Assembly: GCA_963965975.1 (NCBI GenBank)
Contig: OZ014420.1
Location: 6,536,001 to 6,600,000, forward strand
Length of the DNA: 64,000 nucleotides
Direction of reading: 5' to 3'
Source: Xestospongia bergquistia
Lineage: Eukaryota > Porifera > Demospongiae > Haplosclerida > Petrosiidae
Shown: positions 38,572 through 51,600 of the stretch, in pieces
Position numbering within the stretch: the first letter of the stretch is position 1
Layout: the number at the start of each line of letters is the position of its first letter
The notes under the pieces: model-generated
The model's input: the letters and a program-made list of their open reading frames with translations, nothing else
Told to the model about the DNA's origin: nothing
Database searches by the model: none
Made by a program: the position numbers and the translations under genes

Positions 38572-41034
38572 TTAACTACAACGGTCATTGGCTATTCTGT
38601 TCCGGAACTCATCAGATATTCGTAGCCATTGAGCTCTAACATTATTATATACTTCTTGTGACCTTGTGTCTAAGGAAATGAATAGCTATGAAATTAACCA
38701 CAACATAAAATGCAAGCTCATACCTATGTCATCTAATATATTTGTAAGATTGAAATTAGGAAAGCCACTGTCCACTGTTTTTATATGTTGTAGCCATATC
38801 TTTAAGTTATCAACCCAAACAAATATTGCAGTTCTCCAAGCAGAAAAGGAGTTACTGTCTATTAAAAATATGTAAAAGTAGATATAATGAAAACTTTATA
38901 CTTACTTCTGTCAGCTAAATCAACGTTCAAACCGATGTTGGTTGCACCATTATTCCAAGCTCCCTCGGAGATGTTTGCAGCTGTCAAAGCAACGGTATAC
39001 TGATCAAGGACAGGCAAAGCTGGGTCTGGTTTCATGATTACAGGAATAGTGAGATTACATTTAATTGAATCACTTCTCCAAGCTGACAATTCACAGAAGT
39101 AGTTGCATATATTGATCAAGTTTACATCTGTTGGGTAATAGAAATGTATGATATATTTCAGCATCGACATCATACTACCCACCCACCCACCTGTACACAC
39201 ACATACAGACATGTCTGGAGTGTTCTCAAGGTGGGGTTACACCACAACAAATGGACTGTTAGCAAACAATCAATTTAATAGTATTATAGCATTGATTACT
39301 ATAGTGGTCAATATTGTGATGACTTTGATCATCTATTTGCCAATTGATCAGCCAGGGAAAGTTCAGGATGTTCTCAAAGAGTTTGAAAACATAGTGTGTG
39401 AATGAACACATCTATAAAGCTATAGGCTATACCACTACGTAATGCAATCATCTCTTAGGCATATTCTGAGAACTAGAAGTTATCATTCCATTCTGTTACT
39501 TAACAAGTATGTATTTATAACAGTGATTTACGAAACAAACCTGTAACTCGAGAACAAGCAGAACAGTTGAGAGCTACACAGGAAGAAAGAAAATTATAAT
39601 TACAATAATAAATATTAGTTATAGGAGCTTACCGCATTTATTTGTTACAGGATCAACCATGAAACCATCAATGCACTCCAAACACAATCCCTTATTGTCA
39701 ATGGAACATCTTTTACAGTTAGGAAGGTCACAATTCTCACAACGATCTCCACTAAAGTTATCTCTACATTCACAGATAGCTGTACCATTTACCACTACAC
39801 AAGTGCCGCCATTCTGACAATTTACATTATCGCACAAGTCGGTTTCACAATTACTGCCCGTGTACTTGGGAGGACAAATGCATGTAAAATTAGGATATGT
39901 TCCAGGAACACAAGTACCACCATTAGAACAAGGATTATCTTCACATGGATTTATAGCTATAGAACAGTTTTCACCAGTGAAACCCGGAGGACATTGACAA
40001 GTATAGGCTGGATAGGTACCAGGAATACAAGTGCCCCCATTTTGACATGGATTTGGGTCACATGAATTTAAAACTGTTTCACATAGCAATCCAGTTGTTC
40101 CCATTGGACAATTGCACATGTTACATTCATCATTAGCAGTACCATTATTTTGACAACCAAAAGCACACTCTAAATGAATGGACAAAATCATAAACTTGTA
40201 TAGCATACACAGGAGACTGACCGCAAACAAAGTTTGTGGCTGGACTGGCAGAAAAGTTAAGTGGACATTCAACAGCACAACGGTTACCAATGTACACATT
40301 ACAGCATTGACTAGGCAAGTCTCCATAACAAAGTGTAAGATTAGCAACAAGACATTCGTTATGACAACCTTGAGTAAAAAGAAAAGAATATTATACAAAA
40401 TCAATCTTGGACTCCAGCTTGAATGTTTATACAAAAGCACTTGTTAATTCCTCATCCAAATTTAATGGGTATATATTATATATAGTGGACATTTTTATAA
40501 ACGTAATACATGCATGAACTCACGTCTGCAGTGTCGAAGGACATCATCGCCTTTATTGGGGTCGAGAGGAAAAACATCGTGATTTCGTGAGTTGCATCTC
40601 GAGCAGTCCGTCAAAGTATCGTTGTTGGATAGGGCTAATGCATCAGAAGCATCTGTTACCTTGTTGTAGCTCTTGAGTAATCCCAACTTCCAAAACCTTC
40701 CAGAACCCTGAGGTTGATCGCATACTATATCAACTTGCGCTAATGTAGACCCTGAATTCCCAGGCTCGCCAGTGAAGCGAACAGTGTAAGCAGCTTGACG
40801 ATAGTAGCCTCGAATGTTACCTACAGATAGACAGCTGATATTAAAGCTTTCTATGATTATATTTGCAGAAGATCCATCGCCTGGTTGAAGCTCCGAGACG
40901 CTATTGAGTATGTTCGTTAGTTGAGAAAATGTAGGTAAGGCAGAACAGCCTTCTACATTCACATTTTGAGCTCCACAGAATGAATAGTGAGCCAAAAGGC
41001 AAAGACAAAATAACAGCATCCTTACGAAAGCCAT
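38572..41034 (-). CDS. E7: most divergent secreted EGF family member
   Basis: Exons (minus): 41034-40524, 40368-40222, 40169-39633, 39573-39541, 39127-38906, 38858-38724 and 38669-38572, about 560 residues. It has a signal peptide and an N-terminal module with LTDCSRC and RHC. The Cys-rich module (147 nt, the E3/E4 size) has SQCCNVYIGNRC. About four EGF domains follow; two have PGTYPAYTC/PGTYPNFTC loops not found in the other members. The linker has the shared NC-x2-C pattern, followed by a 33-nt exon. The tail has CNYFCELSAWR, FSAWRTAIFVW and a final RAQWLRI, ending CS. As in E6, the first two tail exons are fused. Introns are phase 1. Confidence 0.83.
39211..39405 (+). CDS. Possible small membrane protein, antisense in an E7 intron
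   Basis: A 64-codon frame on the opposite strand within the E7 intron 39128-39540. It has a polar start, one hydrophobic segment of about 20 residues rich in I, V and T (about residues 25-45) and an acidic tail ending VCE. The family is not recognised. Being short and AT-rich, it could be a chance frame. It is kept because the amino-acid composition looks protein-like and the stretch has no other explanation. Confidence 0.3.
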   Translation: MSGVFSRWGYTTTNGLLANNQFNSIIALITIVVNIVMTLIIYLPIDQPGKVQDVLKEFENIVCE

Positions 41035-41307
41035 GATTTAGTGATTTACCACAACTCTGCAAAGCGCGACCTTATATATCCGCGAAGCCCAGAAATATGA
41101 ACTGGGGCGGGGAGGGGGCGCAAAGGAACAAAATTTTACATGTAGGGTTAATAATTAAGGTTTGTTCCACAAAATTTGGACTAGCAACAACACAAGTCCA
41201 AAACAAGTCATTCTACAAACCACAAAACAAGTCATACAGGTTATTAACTTGTTATTTCAAGCACAATATTACTAGCTAGGCCGTTGGGCAGTATATCATA
41301 CTTGTCA

Positions 41308-43466
41308 TCACCACCTGAAATGTACAAACGCTCTGTTAGCCTCAGCCAAACGATGCAAATCTTGTTTCTTCTTAACAGCTGTTCCCTACAATAAAATGCA
41401 TACAAACCAGCACATCAAATATTACAAATCAAATCTAATCACTTGATTGTTAAAGGCATCAAGAATCTCTAAAGCCAATCTTTGCGGCATTTTGATTCGT
41501 CGAGGACCAGGCCTTTCCCGTGCGGCTGTTATTAACCATTTCATACTAAGAAATCGTCGACGATTCGAATGCAGAAGTACTGGTACCTACAAGAAAATGT
41601 ACAAATGATAGATGACTAAATAATGACAGTTAAATGAAAGAACAGATGAAGGATGATGGGAAGAAAACAGACAAATTGACTTAACTGCCCACATACACTG
41701 ATTAACTTTCCCACAACAGAGCCAATACATAAGAAAACATTGATTCCCTTTGTTGGCATTAAGACATTTACTCAACCCCACCTTATATAATGATACTCCA
41801 TAATACATTATAGCAATAGTTGTTGTCAAACACCTACAAATTATTGGCATATATACAAACAGAGAAAGGAACACACCTAAAATTGTAGTATGTAACTATG
41901 ACAACACAGAGTAACACGCCAATATAATCAGTGTGGGTTACACATTAATAAGTGGCTGCAGCTAGCCAAGTAATTTAATTATAATTTGCATATATAGAAA
42001 TACTACAATGATGTTACTTATTAAATTTAGTAATTTTTATATTACTAGCAACTGAACTAACTAAACTTAAAACTATACTAATATCGCAGTTCTTTTTAGG
42101 CGTGTGTTGATGTAATGCTTATAAGCTGATTAATGATCTCAAGCTGTTGCTAAGCAATTGCAATCTATGTCCAGTATGCTATTAATGTTAAGGTTTAATG
42201 GGAGGGTTCAGTTATTAGTGACCACAAGTAATTTAGGTGTGACAAGGACAGCCCCATATAAGGTACAAAGCTCTATGACATTCCTCTTTGTCCTGCCCTT
42301 AATATGAATTTAAAAAAAATGTCCACCTTCTTTTAGAGGACTATTAAGGTGTCACACTTACAAAGGAATGCATCATACTCTGTTATTATATAATGAGCTA
42401 TCAATGACATACAATAACACCATGTAATGTACTATAAGGACATCAACCTGATATAGTTTTCCTCCTTTGCGTATACCAGTTGTCCCCATGAGAGGCATAA
42501 CATTCTCGAGGGCTCGATGAAATATTTCTAATGGATCTAAAACAATGCTTGATTTCTCAGATGAGGTTTTATATCTAAATAAATAATTGTAATAGTTAAA
42601 ACAAATTAATATACTTATCAATACTTGTTAAATTGATGTTCTTTGATAATTTCCAGTGCCTACAAAAGAAGAGTTAATAGCTATAATAAATAATGTCATA
42701 AATGGTTTATAATGCTGTGATGAACATTATGTCCAATTATAAGATGTTATGGCTACAAATTTAAGTGATCACTCAAGTCTTCATTGGTTCTATCAACATC
42801 CTTTACATCAGATAATACATATTAGCAATGTATATATATATTTATAATACAATGTAGTGAATGACACAGGGAGTGTAGAATTCAATGTAAAATTAATATA
42901 TTTAGGTTTTACTGTTTAGTTTCTAGGATATAGTATTGACTTCTCATTGAAGTATACACTTCCTTGCAATTATATGAACTTTCTTATTTAAAGGACATAC
43001 TTCTCGAAAGATTCTCTGTGATAATGTCTTTTTACCATCCCACATCATCATATTAATAAACTTTCTATGAAGAAAATAATAGACTCTAGAGTCAAGTCTG
43101 GCATTGTCATGGTAATTAGTCTCATTCCCAGACCTATTTTTTTTCTATCTAGTAGGTCTGGGAATGAGCTTACATGGTAACTTACCCTGCTAAGGTATCA
43201 TGCATAAAGGATGGACTGGTGTGTGAAGATGGTGCAACTGGTATTTGGACTGGATCGTGGCCTGAAATGGCAGGCTCATTTTGAAAAGATGACAATGCCC
43301 TTATAAGGAAGAAAGGTAAACCACGCCCACTGTTGAGCCATTTATAATAATTCTTTTGTACAATATTACTCTACCTCGTGAATTGCTTGAAGCTATTATT
43401 ATTTCTCACGACGAATTGTCCAAAATGACGCAGCATAGAGTAAGAAAGTCCAATTGATTTCCACAT
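41308..43466 (-). CDS. MRPS7: Mitochondrial ribosomal protein S7
   Basis: Component of the mitochondrial small ribosomal subunit; bacterial S7 binds the 3' domain of the small rRNA. Exons (minus): 43466-43375, 43299-43186, 43064-43001, 42659-42625, 42574-42448, 41586-41443 and 41385-41308, about 217 residues. Frame is maintained throughout. Family signatures are FINMMMWDGKKTLSQRI, LEIFHRALENVMPLM, MKWLITAARERP and the very conserved end GTAVKKKQDLHRLAEANRAF. The first exon and the Ser/Pro-rich start of exon 2 form a mitochondrial targeting and extension region absent from bacterial S7. It is divergent from DCAF5. Confident. Confidence 0.93.
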
Positions 43467-43571
43467 GCTAACACATACCACGTGGTCTTCCAATTTTAAC
43501 CCCTTCATCTTTATGGGTGGAGCTGAGCAAGTGAACGATCACATCTCTTTCTTCTATATCTCTAGTTTTCA
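43467..43571. promoter_or_regulatory. Putative bidirectional promoter, MRPS7 / DCAF5
   Basis: 105 bp between divergent start codons. It contains a perfect palindromic E-box ccacgtgg (43478-43485), a ccaat and a gggtggagct element. Its function is inferred. Confidence 0.5.
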
Positions 43572-44936
43572 ATGATGGAAGCACTTATAAGGTACACTAG
43601 TATGCTAAATATATATTGAAAGTGTATTGATAGTATACTAAGAATAACCTGAGCATATACTAACTCACCAAATAGATCAAATCATTTGATATCCTGTCTC
43701 AATCAAGATCGATATTACCTACCACGCCCACTTTCTTATCGACATGCCTACTTGTCCAGTAAACCATGTTTCACTGACTGTATGTATTCACGAGATATAC
43801 GTGGTCACTTTGGCTGTGTGAACGCTATAACCTTCTCTCAAATGGGACAGCAATTCCTTGCATCAGGTATATTTAGAAATGTACATATTAACTAGAACTA
43901 ATGACTAACCACATTGTAATACATTGTCATTCAAATGTAAAAATGTTCGATATAATAATAATAATGAATTATATTTTTCAAGTAACTTATTAATTAAAGA
44001 GATTTGGTTGACCAGTTGATTTGAAAGATAAATTATAATAATGAAGACATAATATATGCAGCTGGAAATTGTACTGTTTATTGTATTATTTGCAAAGGAA
44101 TCACTTGTCCAATTGACTGATCATGTCATCAGTTCAATAAATATTTATTCACTTGTTTGTCTTTTTTAGGAGGTGATGATAAGCGTGTTCTCATTTGGAA
44201 AGTGAGCAGTCTTCTCAATGGAGAATGTACACCTGTCGTCATGACAACCACTCACCACTCTAACATTTTCTCTCTTGTAATTTCATGCAACAACTCTTAC
44301 TTATATTCAGCTGGTAAGTAAACATCATTATAACAGTGTGCTCTTAAAATAATTGTTAAAGCCGTTTTATCAACCACTATGTCAATGTAATGTAGTTATC
44401 TCTTGAAATTATTAATAATTATTAACAATTATTAATAATTATTAATACCTTTTTATTTTCTTTAAGGAAATGATGGTCAAATAATCAAACACGACTTCCA
44501 CAAGTGAGTTCACCCCTCCCGCTTCCTAATGTGTTCTTACTCCCGTGTTCTGTCCATTCTCAGTGGAGAGGCAATACAGACTTACCAACATACAGCTGCA
44601 GTTTATTGTGTGGATTCTTCTCCTCTCTCTCCTGATATATTTACAGCTGCTACTGAAGATGGTTGTATCTTTATAGCAGACTCAAGAGCACCAAGATGTG
44701 AGTAACCATAGCAACATGTAGTAACCACAGCAACATGTAGTAACCACAGCAACATGTAGTAAATCACAATAACACATGGTATATCATTTGGTTCTATTGT
44801 AGTATCACAAGAGATGATGTTAGAAGATACTTTAAATCCTTATCATAGTGTCTCTATTAATCCCAGTGATGGACAGCTGCTAGTAGCTGGTAATGAATTA
44901 AGTGGAGCATCTCTGTATGATCTAAGAAATTGGAAA

Positions 44937-44982
<46 letters not shown>

Positions 44983-47895
44983 TTTGTCATTTGTAAATTA
45001 TATATTATTAAAGTTTTTCAGCTGGAAAAGTATATCAAATTCTGAATATTTTAAATTTAAGTACTATTATTTATACTAATAAATACCATCATATTTTATA
45101 CTTTCTATCTCAGGGTATTTGTTTATCAAACTACTGTATCATTTCTGGTCAAGTCTGATATAGCTTCCGTCTGTTTCAACAGTACTGGCACTCAAGTGTT
45201 TATTATGCAACGATCATATCCACCTTGTGTGTTCTCAACTCTCTCTCCTAGTCCTTTGTTCCATTGTGTAGATGATGCAGGCACATACAAGTAACTAGTT
45301 AAACTCGTGAAACTAGTTGGTCTGGTTTTAAAAACTAGTACTAATTGTACTGGTTAAGAAATAAATACATTGTACTAGTTGGACTGGTTAAGAATTACTA
45401 GTTGGACTGGTTAAGAATTACTAGTTGGACTGGTTAGCAAGTACTAGTTGGACTAGTTAAGAAGTACTAGTTGGACTGGTTAGGAAGTATTAGTTAAGAA
45501 GTACTAGTTGGACTAGTTAAAAAGTACTAGTTGGACTGGTTAGGAAGTACTAGTTGGACTGGTTAAGGTTAAGAACTGCTTAAAAGAATTGTACTGAGTA
45601 ATAAGGACTATAATAACAACACTAGATACTGCTGTCACAATTTGTTTATGAAACACAGATATCCTTAAATATGATAATAAACAGCATACGTTTCCTATTT
45701 TAGTATTTTTGTCATACATATACAAGAAAGTGACTTTAAAAATTAGTTGAGCTGTTTCCAGGATATTGACTTTAGATATTATACTTTTTTTAATTTCCAG
45801 AAACACAGTGACAATGAAATCTGGATGTTTTGCTGGAACTAATGATGAGGTATTGTCATCTTTAATTTGTGATGTCACATGACATCATCTCTCTCTCCCC
45901 CCCACTCTACTCTCCTCTCTTTCAGTATGTTGTTTCAGGATCTGATGATTTTAGGGTTTACTGGTGGAAATTACCTGACTACAGTACTTGTAAGTAAATT
46001 TACACCATACAAAGTCATGAATCACTCCTTCAGCTCCTTATAATGAGGTCACTCCATATTTGGTTGTACCTGGCCATCGCTCAATTGTAAATCAAACACG
46101 TTATTCAGCTGTTAATCATATGTTGTGTTCCTCTGGTGTTGAAAAAATCATTAAGGTACTCATTTCTTTATATATCTTTGACTCTCTCTCTCTCTCTCTC
46201 ACTAATAGCTCTGGACTCCATTCCCTTTATATAATGATCACAAATCTTTACAGTCTCGAGCTCCACCTTCCAGAGAACATTACAGTTATGCTGATTTTAT
46301 CGATATGAACAACGAAGGAGACTCACCTTTTGAAGGTGAAAGTGATGAAGAGACTGTCGAAGAAAATGGCAGAGTCCTAGCCTTTTTTGATCATCTTATT
46401 GAACAGGATAGAGATGGATCATCGATATCTAGCAAGTGGATGGATAGATAGATTGATGGATGGATGGATGGATAGATGGATGGATGGATGGGTGGATAGA
46501 TTAATACAGAGTAGTTTAATTCATTTATCCATTAATTCACTAGTTATAATACATCCTCTATATATCTATTGTGTACCAAACTGCTGTGAGAAAAGTTTAT
46601 GAGAATTGGGAAATGAGCTACTGCTTTGAAAGTTTACATTTTCATACTAAAATATTGTTATCAGCTTTAATCAAATTAATGACATTCAATGCATATTTAA
46701 AAAGATCATAATAATGATATACCCTTATCTCGAATCCAAGTACAGCTGGTTTGAAGTGAGGGGCAACACTCCAGCCAGGACTACCTAACATGAGGGTTAT
46801 TATGCATTAAGCATAACTACTGAGCGCTGCATAGCAGCCGGACCAGTGATTTGACTGTAGCTAGGATACTAAGTAGGAGGCCCCACCCAGATTAGTTAAG
46901 TTAGGTCATTTGGCTCAACACAACAACTTCTAGTATTGTTGTCTTTTTTCTAATAGTAAACATTTATCCATCTATACTAAATGTGACCGACTATCTATCC
47001 ATCCATACATACCAGCTATCTATCTATACTTTTATTATCTATTCATACTGTTTAAGACAATATTATATTTTAATTATTAGGTGATGATAGCATTGTTGAA
47101 GATGATAATAATGAAAGACCAAATTATCGTCTGGAATCTTTTTTACGTGACAACAACGACACTCACAGTAATGAACTCTACCTTATAAGGCTTCACAGTT
47201 TAGGACTAGAAGTTACTCATGGTACAACCAATGACAGTGATAGAACTCCTTCAAGTATTTCCAATGGAAATACCTCGTCCCTAATTCCACCATGGTCAAC
47301 TCCTGATGATAGTTTGGTGTGTGAAGAAACTTGTGATCAAGAAAATGAAGAAGGAGAAGAAGAGGAAGAAAAAGAAACTGTTTCTTTCCATAATGGCAGA
47401 CATTATAATGTGGAAGTTGAAAGCGATTGTACTAAAGTACATAGTGCTTCTCTGCCACAACTTTCTCCTCAAGCTAATGATTCTAAAAGGTCTAAGAAAA
47501 CTCAATTGGGTCTTCAATCCGAGCTTGATTTTTTACATGCACACTTTCCCAGTGAAAATAGAGGACATATAACTGATGACAGTGATTGTACTAAAGTACA
47601 TAGTGCTTCTCTGCCACAACCTTCTCCACAAGCTAGTGATTCTAAAAGGTCTAAGAAAACTCAATTGGGTCTTCAATCCGAGGTTGATTTTTTACATGCA
47701 CACTTTCCCAGTGAAAATAGAGGACATATAACTGATGACAGAACAAAACAATCTTGTAATGAAGTAATCGATCATACTACAAGTCATGAAGACAGAACTG
47801 AACAAACTCATGTTGAGCCACCGAAAACTGATGAATCATCACAGTGTTTGTCAGTAGAGCAGTTCTATTCGTCAAGTAACAAAAGAACTTCGTAA
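43572..47895 (+). CDS. DCAF5: DDB1- and CUL4-associated factor 5 (WD-repeat)
   Basis: Substrate receptor candidate for CUL4-DDB1 ubiquitin ligases. Exons: 43572-43591, 43676-43866, 44170-44313, 44467-44503, 44564-44697, 44803-44938, 45114-45290, 45801-45849, 45926-45989, 46034-46155, 46209-46435 and 47091-47895, about 701 residues. WD repeats include [42 protein letters not shown] and GHRSIVNQ...[11 protein letters not shown], all diagnostic of DCAF5/WDR22. [11 protein letters not shown] also matches that family. The C-terminal exon is acidic, low in complexity, and contains a 53-residue tandem duplication. The last acceptor is chosen at 47090 to keep frame; the AG at 47080 would hit a stop. 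Confident in identity; the 3' splice choice is less certain. Confidence 0.9.
44939..44985. repeat. (GT)n(GA)n microsatellite at a DCAF5 splice donor
   Basis: A GT run of about 32 bp begins at the intron donor itself (44939) and passes into GA repeats. Confidence 0.9.
45300..45575. repeat. Minisatellite in DCAF5 intron 7
   Basis: Imperfect tandem copies of a unit of about 22 bp built on actagttggactggtta with an aagaa or ggaa spacer, at least eight copies. Confidence 0.85.
46436..46500. repeat. GATG/GATA tetranucleotide tract at the DCAF5 intron 11 donor
   Basis: The tract begins with the donor gtggatggatag and runs on as imperfect gatg/gata repeats. Confidence 0.85.
46711..46895 (+). mobile_element. 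SINE-like dispersed repeat, copy B
   Basis: Lies in DCAF5 intron 11. The first 80 bp or so match the minus strand of 4800-4880 (see copy A). The copies diverge afterwards. It has the same B-box-like ctcgaatcc. Confidence 0.5.
47424..47743 (+). repeat. 159-bp coding tandem duplication in DCAF5
   Basis: gattgtactaaagtacatag occurs at 47425 and 47584, 159 bp (53 codons) apart. The whole intervening segment is duplicated with few changes. Confidence 0.92.
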
Positions 47896-48674
47896 CAAAT
47901 TAATTTTATTAAATAACTTCTGATAACTATTTGTCTTAATCACATATCATTATAACATCATCTATACCATATATTGTCTGAACAAATACATAATTAATTC
48001 TTAAAAAGACCAAAAAACTATTATTTCTGTACCAGGCCAGTGTTACTATGTAGTAGTGGTTCACACAACTGCCTGCAATTATGATGACTGAAGAAGTAAA
48101 GATTTCAGTATAAATATTGATGTTATTATTATATTCACTCTTTTAGGTTATTGTTTCTGGTTTAAGTATTTTGTAGTAATTATCTTATTTAGTGTAAATG
48201 GGCCATATAAATGTAGTTTTGAAAGTAAACAATAAATTATATGAATTGTATAATGTTCCTTGTACTAGTACTTTACTATCACTGTATAGTTCCTGTTGAA
48301 TGTTTCATAATTAAAACTAGGAAATGATAGTATGCAATAATCTACACCATTAACGAGGCTAAAATAGTAATTTAAAATCTGGAGTTACCAGCTAACACAG
48401 TTGGAACTAGTTCCTCTGTAAATAATGTAATCTGTGAATAGTAGGGTTTTTTTAATAATATTTATTATTAGTAGTAGTTTTCATTAGCTCATATATCAAT
48501 TAAAGCAATGTTTGGATATTGATGCTTAAATTGTTCCCCTTGCACATTAGTCACATGACCACTTATCCTTCATTATTTATGATATTAAAAATAACATTAC
48601 TTCAACTCTAATCATAACCACACAAATAAAAAATGAAAGTATTAAATACAGTATACCTACAAACATAGTATGTT
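47896..48674. other. Convergent gap DCAF5 / beta-helix receptor
   Basis: 779 bp of AT-rich sequence between two convergent genes, presumably both 3' UTRs. No gene was recognised. Confidence 0.4.
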
Positions 48675-51600
48675 TCAGTCTGGTAGACTTTCTAGTAGAG
48701 GCTCACGTAACTCAGGTCTGAAAACATCAGAAATTTCAACAGAACTAAAGTTCATTGCCTTCTCTCCTGGTATAGAAACATTATCAACTGCAACACTGTC
48801 CATTAATAAGTTTCCTTCTTTTTTGATTTGCCATTTCTTCTTCATCCACTTCAGCAATACAAAGTATTGATAAATGTGATAGAATATAACTCCTATAAAC
48901 ACTAAAAAACTGGTACACAACACAACACTTACACCAATCTTAACATCATTGTATGAATAGACTCCACCATCTACTACACCTTGTATCAAATATATAATAA
49001 CAAGTAGAGATAGGAGATACCATATATCCAATATATGGATATATTGACTTTTGTAAATTTTACCAAAACTTAAAATGAGGATCAAAATGGTTACTATGGC
49101 AACAAGAATACTAACTGGTGGACTGACTTCATAGAACAGTGCTACTGTTAATGCTAGGACCACTCTCAAAACAACTAGTAAACCTGGCCAATAACGAAAG
49201 AGATCATTATGGGGTCCAGCATAAGCATCAAATACAGGTTTTAGTTTGATATAAAGTGATGTACATACTGTCCACTTTGAGCGACATACTTCAAAAAGAG
49301 GGAAAAAGAGAAGGAATAAAGTATAAGGAACCACTAGTACTATCAAATATAGTAGAGCAATAATGAACAGTGCTAAATGACAAGAACTTAAATAAGGTAT
49401 GTTTGCATCGACAAACCAATACTGTTTGGCTTTACCATTACATGATATCTGAGAACGGGACAAAATAAGGATAATGGTACGAAGAAGTTTGGTATATGAG
49501 AGAAGTAAGAGAGTAGATAGAACAGGAACTGCATTGTTACCAACAGCTTTGGCCACTTTTGAAGACCAACGACTCACAAGAATGATCATAAAAATCAGAA
49601 ACCATATGTAGAAGGGAAAGATAAATTGTAGACCTATTTTACCACAAGAATTCATACCCACATAGAAACAGGTCTCAATGCCCAGATCAAGATTGATCCA
49701 ATCAATGAATTGACCAATAAATGGGATGTCACTTAGGGGTAAAACTTGTTCGTATATTTTGATAATGTTGGCATAGAATATAATTCCATTGATGGTACCA
49801 ATAGATACAGTGAAGTTTAAAGCAATGAGGAAAACTACCAATGCTATACCAGCTAGAGCAAATGGTATGATAAGAGCTATGTAAGCATTACTATCACATT
49901 GTTTACATTGATTGGAACCTAAGATTAGACTAAAATTTTGAGCACAACCTCCACAGAGACGACCATTACGATTAGAACTACATTGTCTATCAGATTCATT
50001 TAGTGGTAGAACAACAGAAGAGAGATTACAATATGTAGAACGACAATCATTATTAACAATAGTACAGTTCTCATCAATGTTATATTCTAACCAAGTAGTT
50101 CCCTCTCTAGTCACTGTACCATTTACATTATTGCACTGTAAATTTGCTGCAGATGATAATTCTGTCAGACACTCACATATGTGTGTATCGTAAGATACTT
50201 GGAAGCCATATGGACAAGGTTGTAACTCTACAGTGATTTGCTTGGGTATTGGCTGAAAATTGGTTTGAAATTCACTTAGTGTCACAGTTATGTTAATACT
50301 CCTTTCATAGCGATTATTAGCCTCAATCTTGTAAGTAATATTAGTACATTGAGCTGATAAGTTTTGATTATAAACAGGAGCTAAAGATCGTGAATCAATA
50401 ACACTTACAACACCAGTAGTTATACCATCTTGTTCTCCAACAGCTGCAACCGAGAATATTATACTTCTACCAGGAATACTTTGAAAGATCATTGAAGTCC
50501 TGTTACATGTAGGAATAGAATTATCGCAAAAGCACACCTCTCGAGCATCAGAGGAGATAACAGAATACCCTGTCTGATTAACAAAGGTAGTAATATTAGC
50601 AAACAAATCACTTGAAGCTATGTCGAATGTATTATTAAGATAATATGTACATAATGATGATGCACCACCATACACAGCTGATCCAGCTATTGCAGCAGTG
50701 TTGTTCTTAAAATAAAAGTATTTGTTGTCATTGTTATTGAGAAATTGAAAGAAACAATATCCAAAAATGCTATCGTTAATATCATCATCCAAGTTTGATT
50801 GGGTTGTCTGTAAAATTATTTGAGCAATATGAATAGCGCCTCCTTTGTTTGTAGCATGATTGTTAATGAAAGAAATAAACGCATCAGATTGGAGTAACAA
50901 GAAAGAATCTGTAATCAAAAACATTCCTCCTCCATTATGTCCAGTATTGTTAATAAAGGTATTAATGCCATAGAAAGTAGCAAGTGATTGGTATAGAAAT
51001 AGAGCACTGCCTCTGTTGTTGCTGAATGTGCAGTTATTAATGTGTAAATTTCTAATAAATATCAATGCAACAGTTAGTTCAAAGGACGGTGTTAAGCCAA
51101 CTTGTTGCATAACAGTTTTGTTAATGCTATTATTATCAAATGTCAAGTTATAAAAATACACTTTAAAGGATTCAGAATTAGCATTAACACCAATATCTTT
51201 GTATTGTGCAATGTACAAGGCACTACCTGTAGTGCCATTGTTGTTACGAAACAATGAAGAATTTATTTGTAAAACTCCTTCTACATAATTCAACCATGCT
51301 ATATAAATGCCAAAGTTGGTATTATTACTTATAACACTGTTTGTAATGGTGATATAAGGTATAGAAGATGTATTTAAACACGAATTTTGAGTAATGGCTA
51401 GACCAATTCTGCTACCAACACTGACCAATTTATCAATTGTCAAATTATATAAACAAGTCGAGCGTGCATTAATGTTGCCTATGAAAACATTACTCATGCT
51501 ATTATTAGCCAAAAAGATAGATTGAAAGTTCATATTGAGAAAGTACTGACTTTGTTGTAATCTAATGGTAATACCATAACTATTCTTTGTGATGTTAGTA

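Noticed and set aside
40178-40447. Plus-strand frame over the E7 second exon
   Set aside because: Antisense to a well-supported Cys-rich exon; no protein-like features.
47081-47090. Acceptor at 47080 for the last DCAF5 exon
   Set aside because: With the upstream exon in phase 2 it gives an immediate TGA. The AG at 47089-47090 keeps the frame into the long C-terminal exon.
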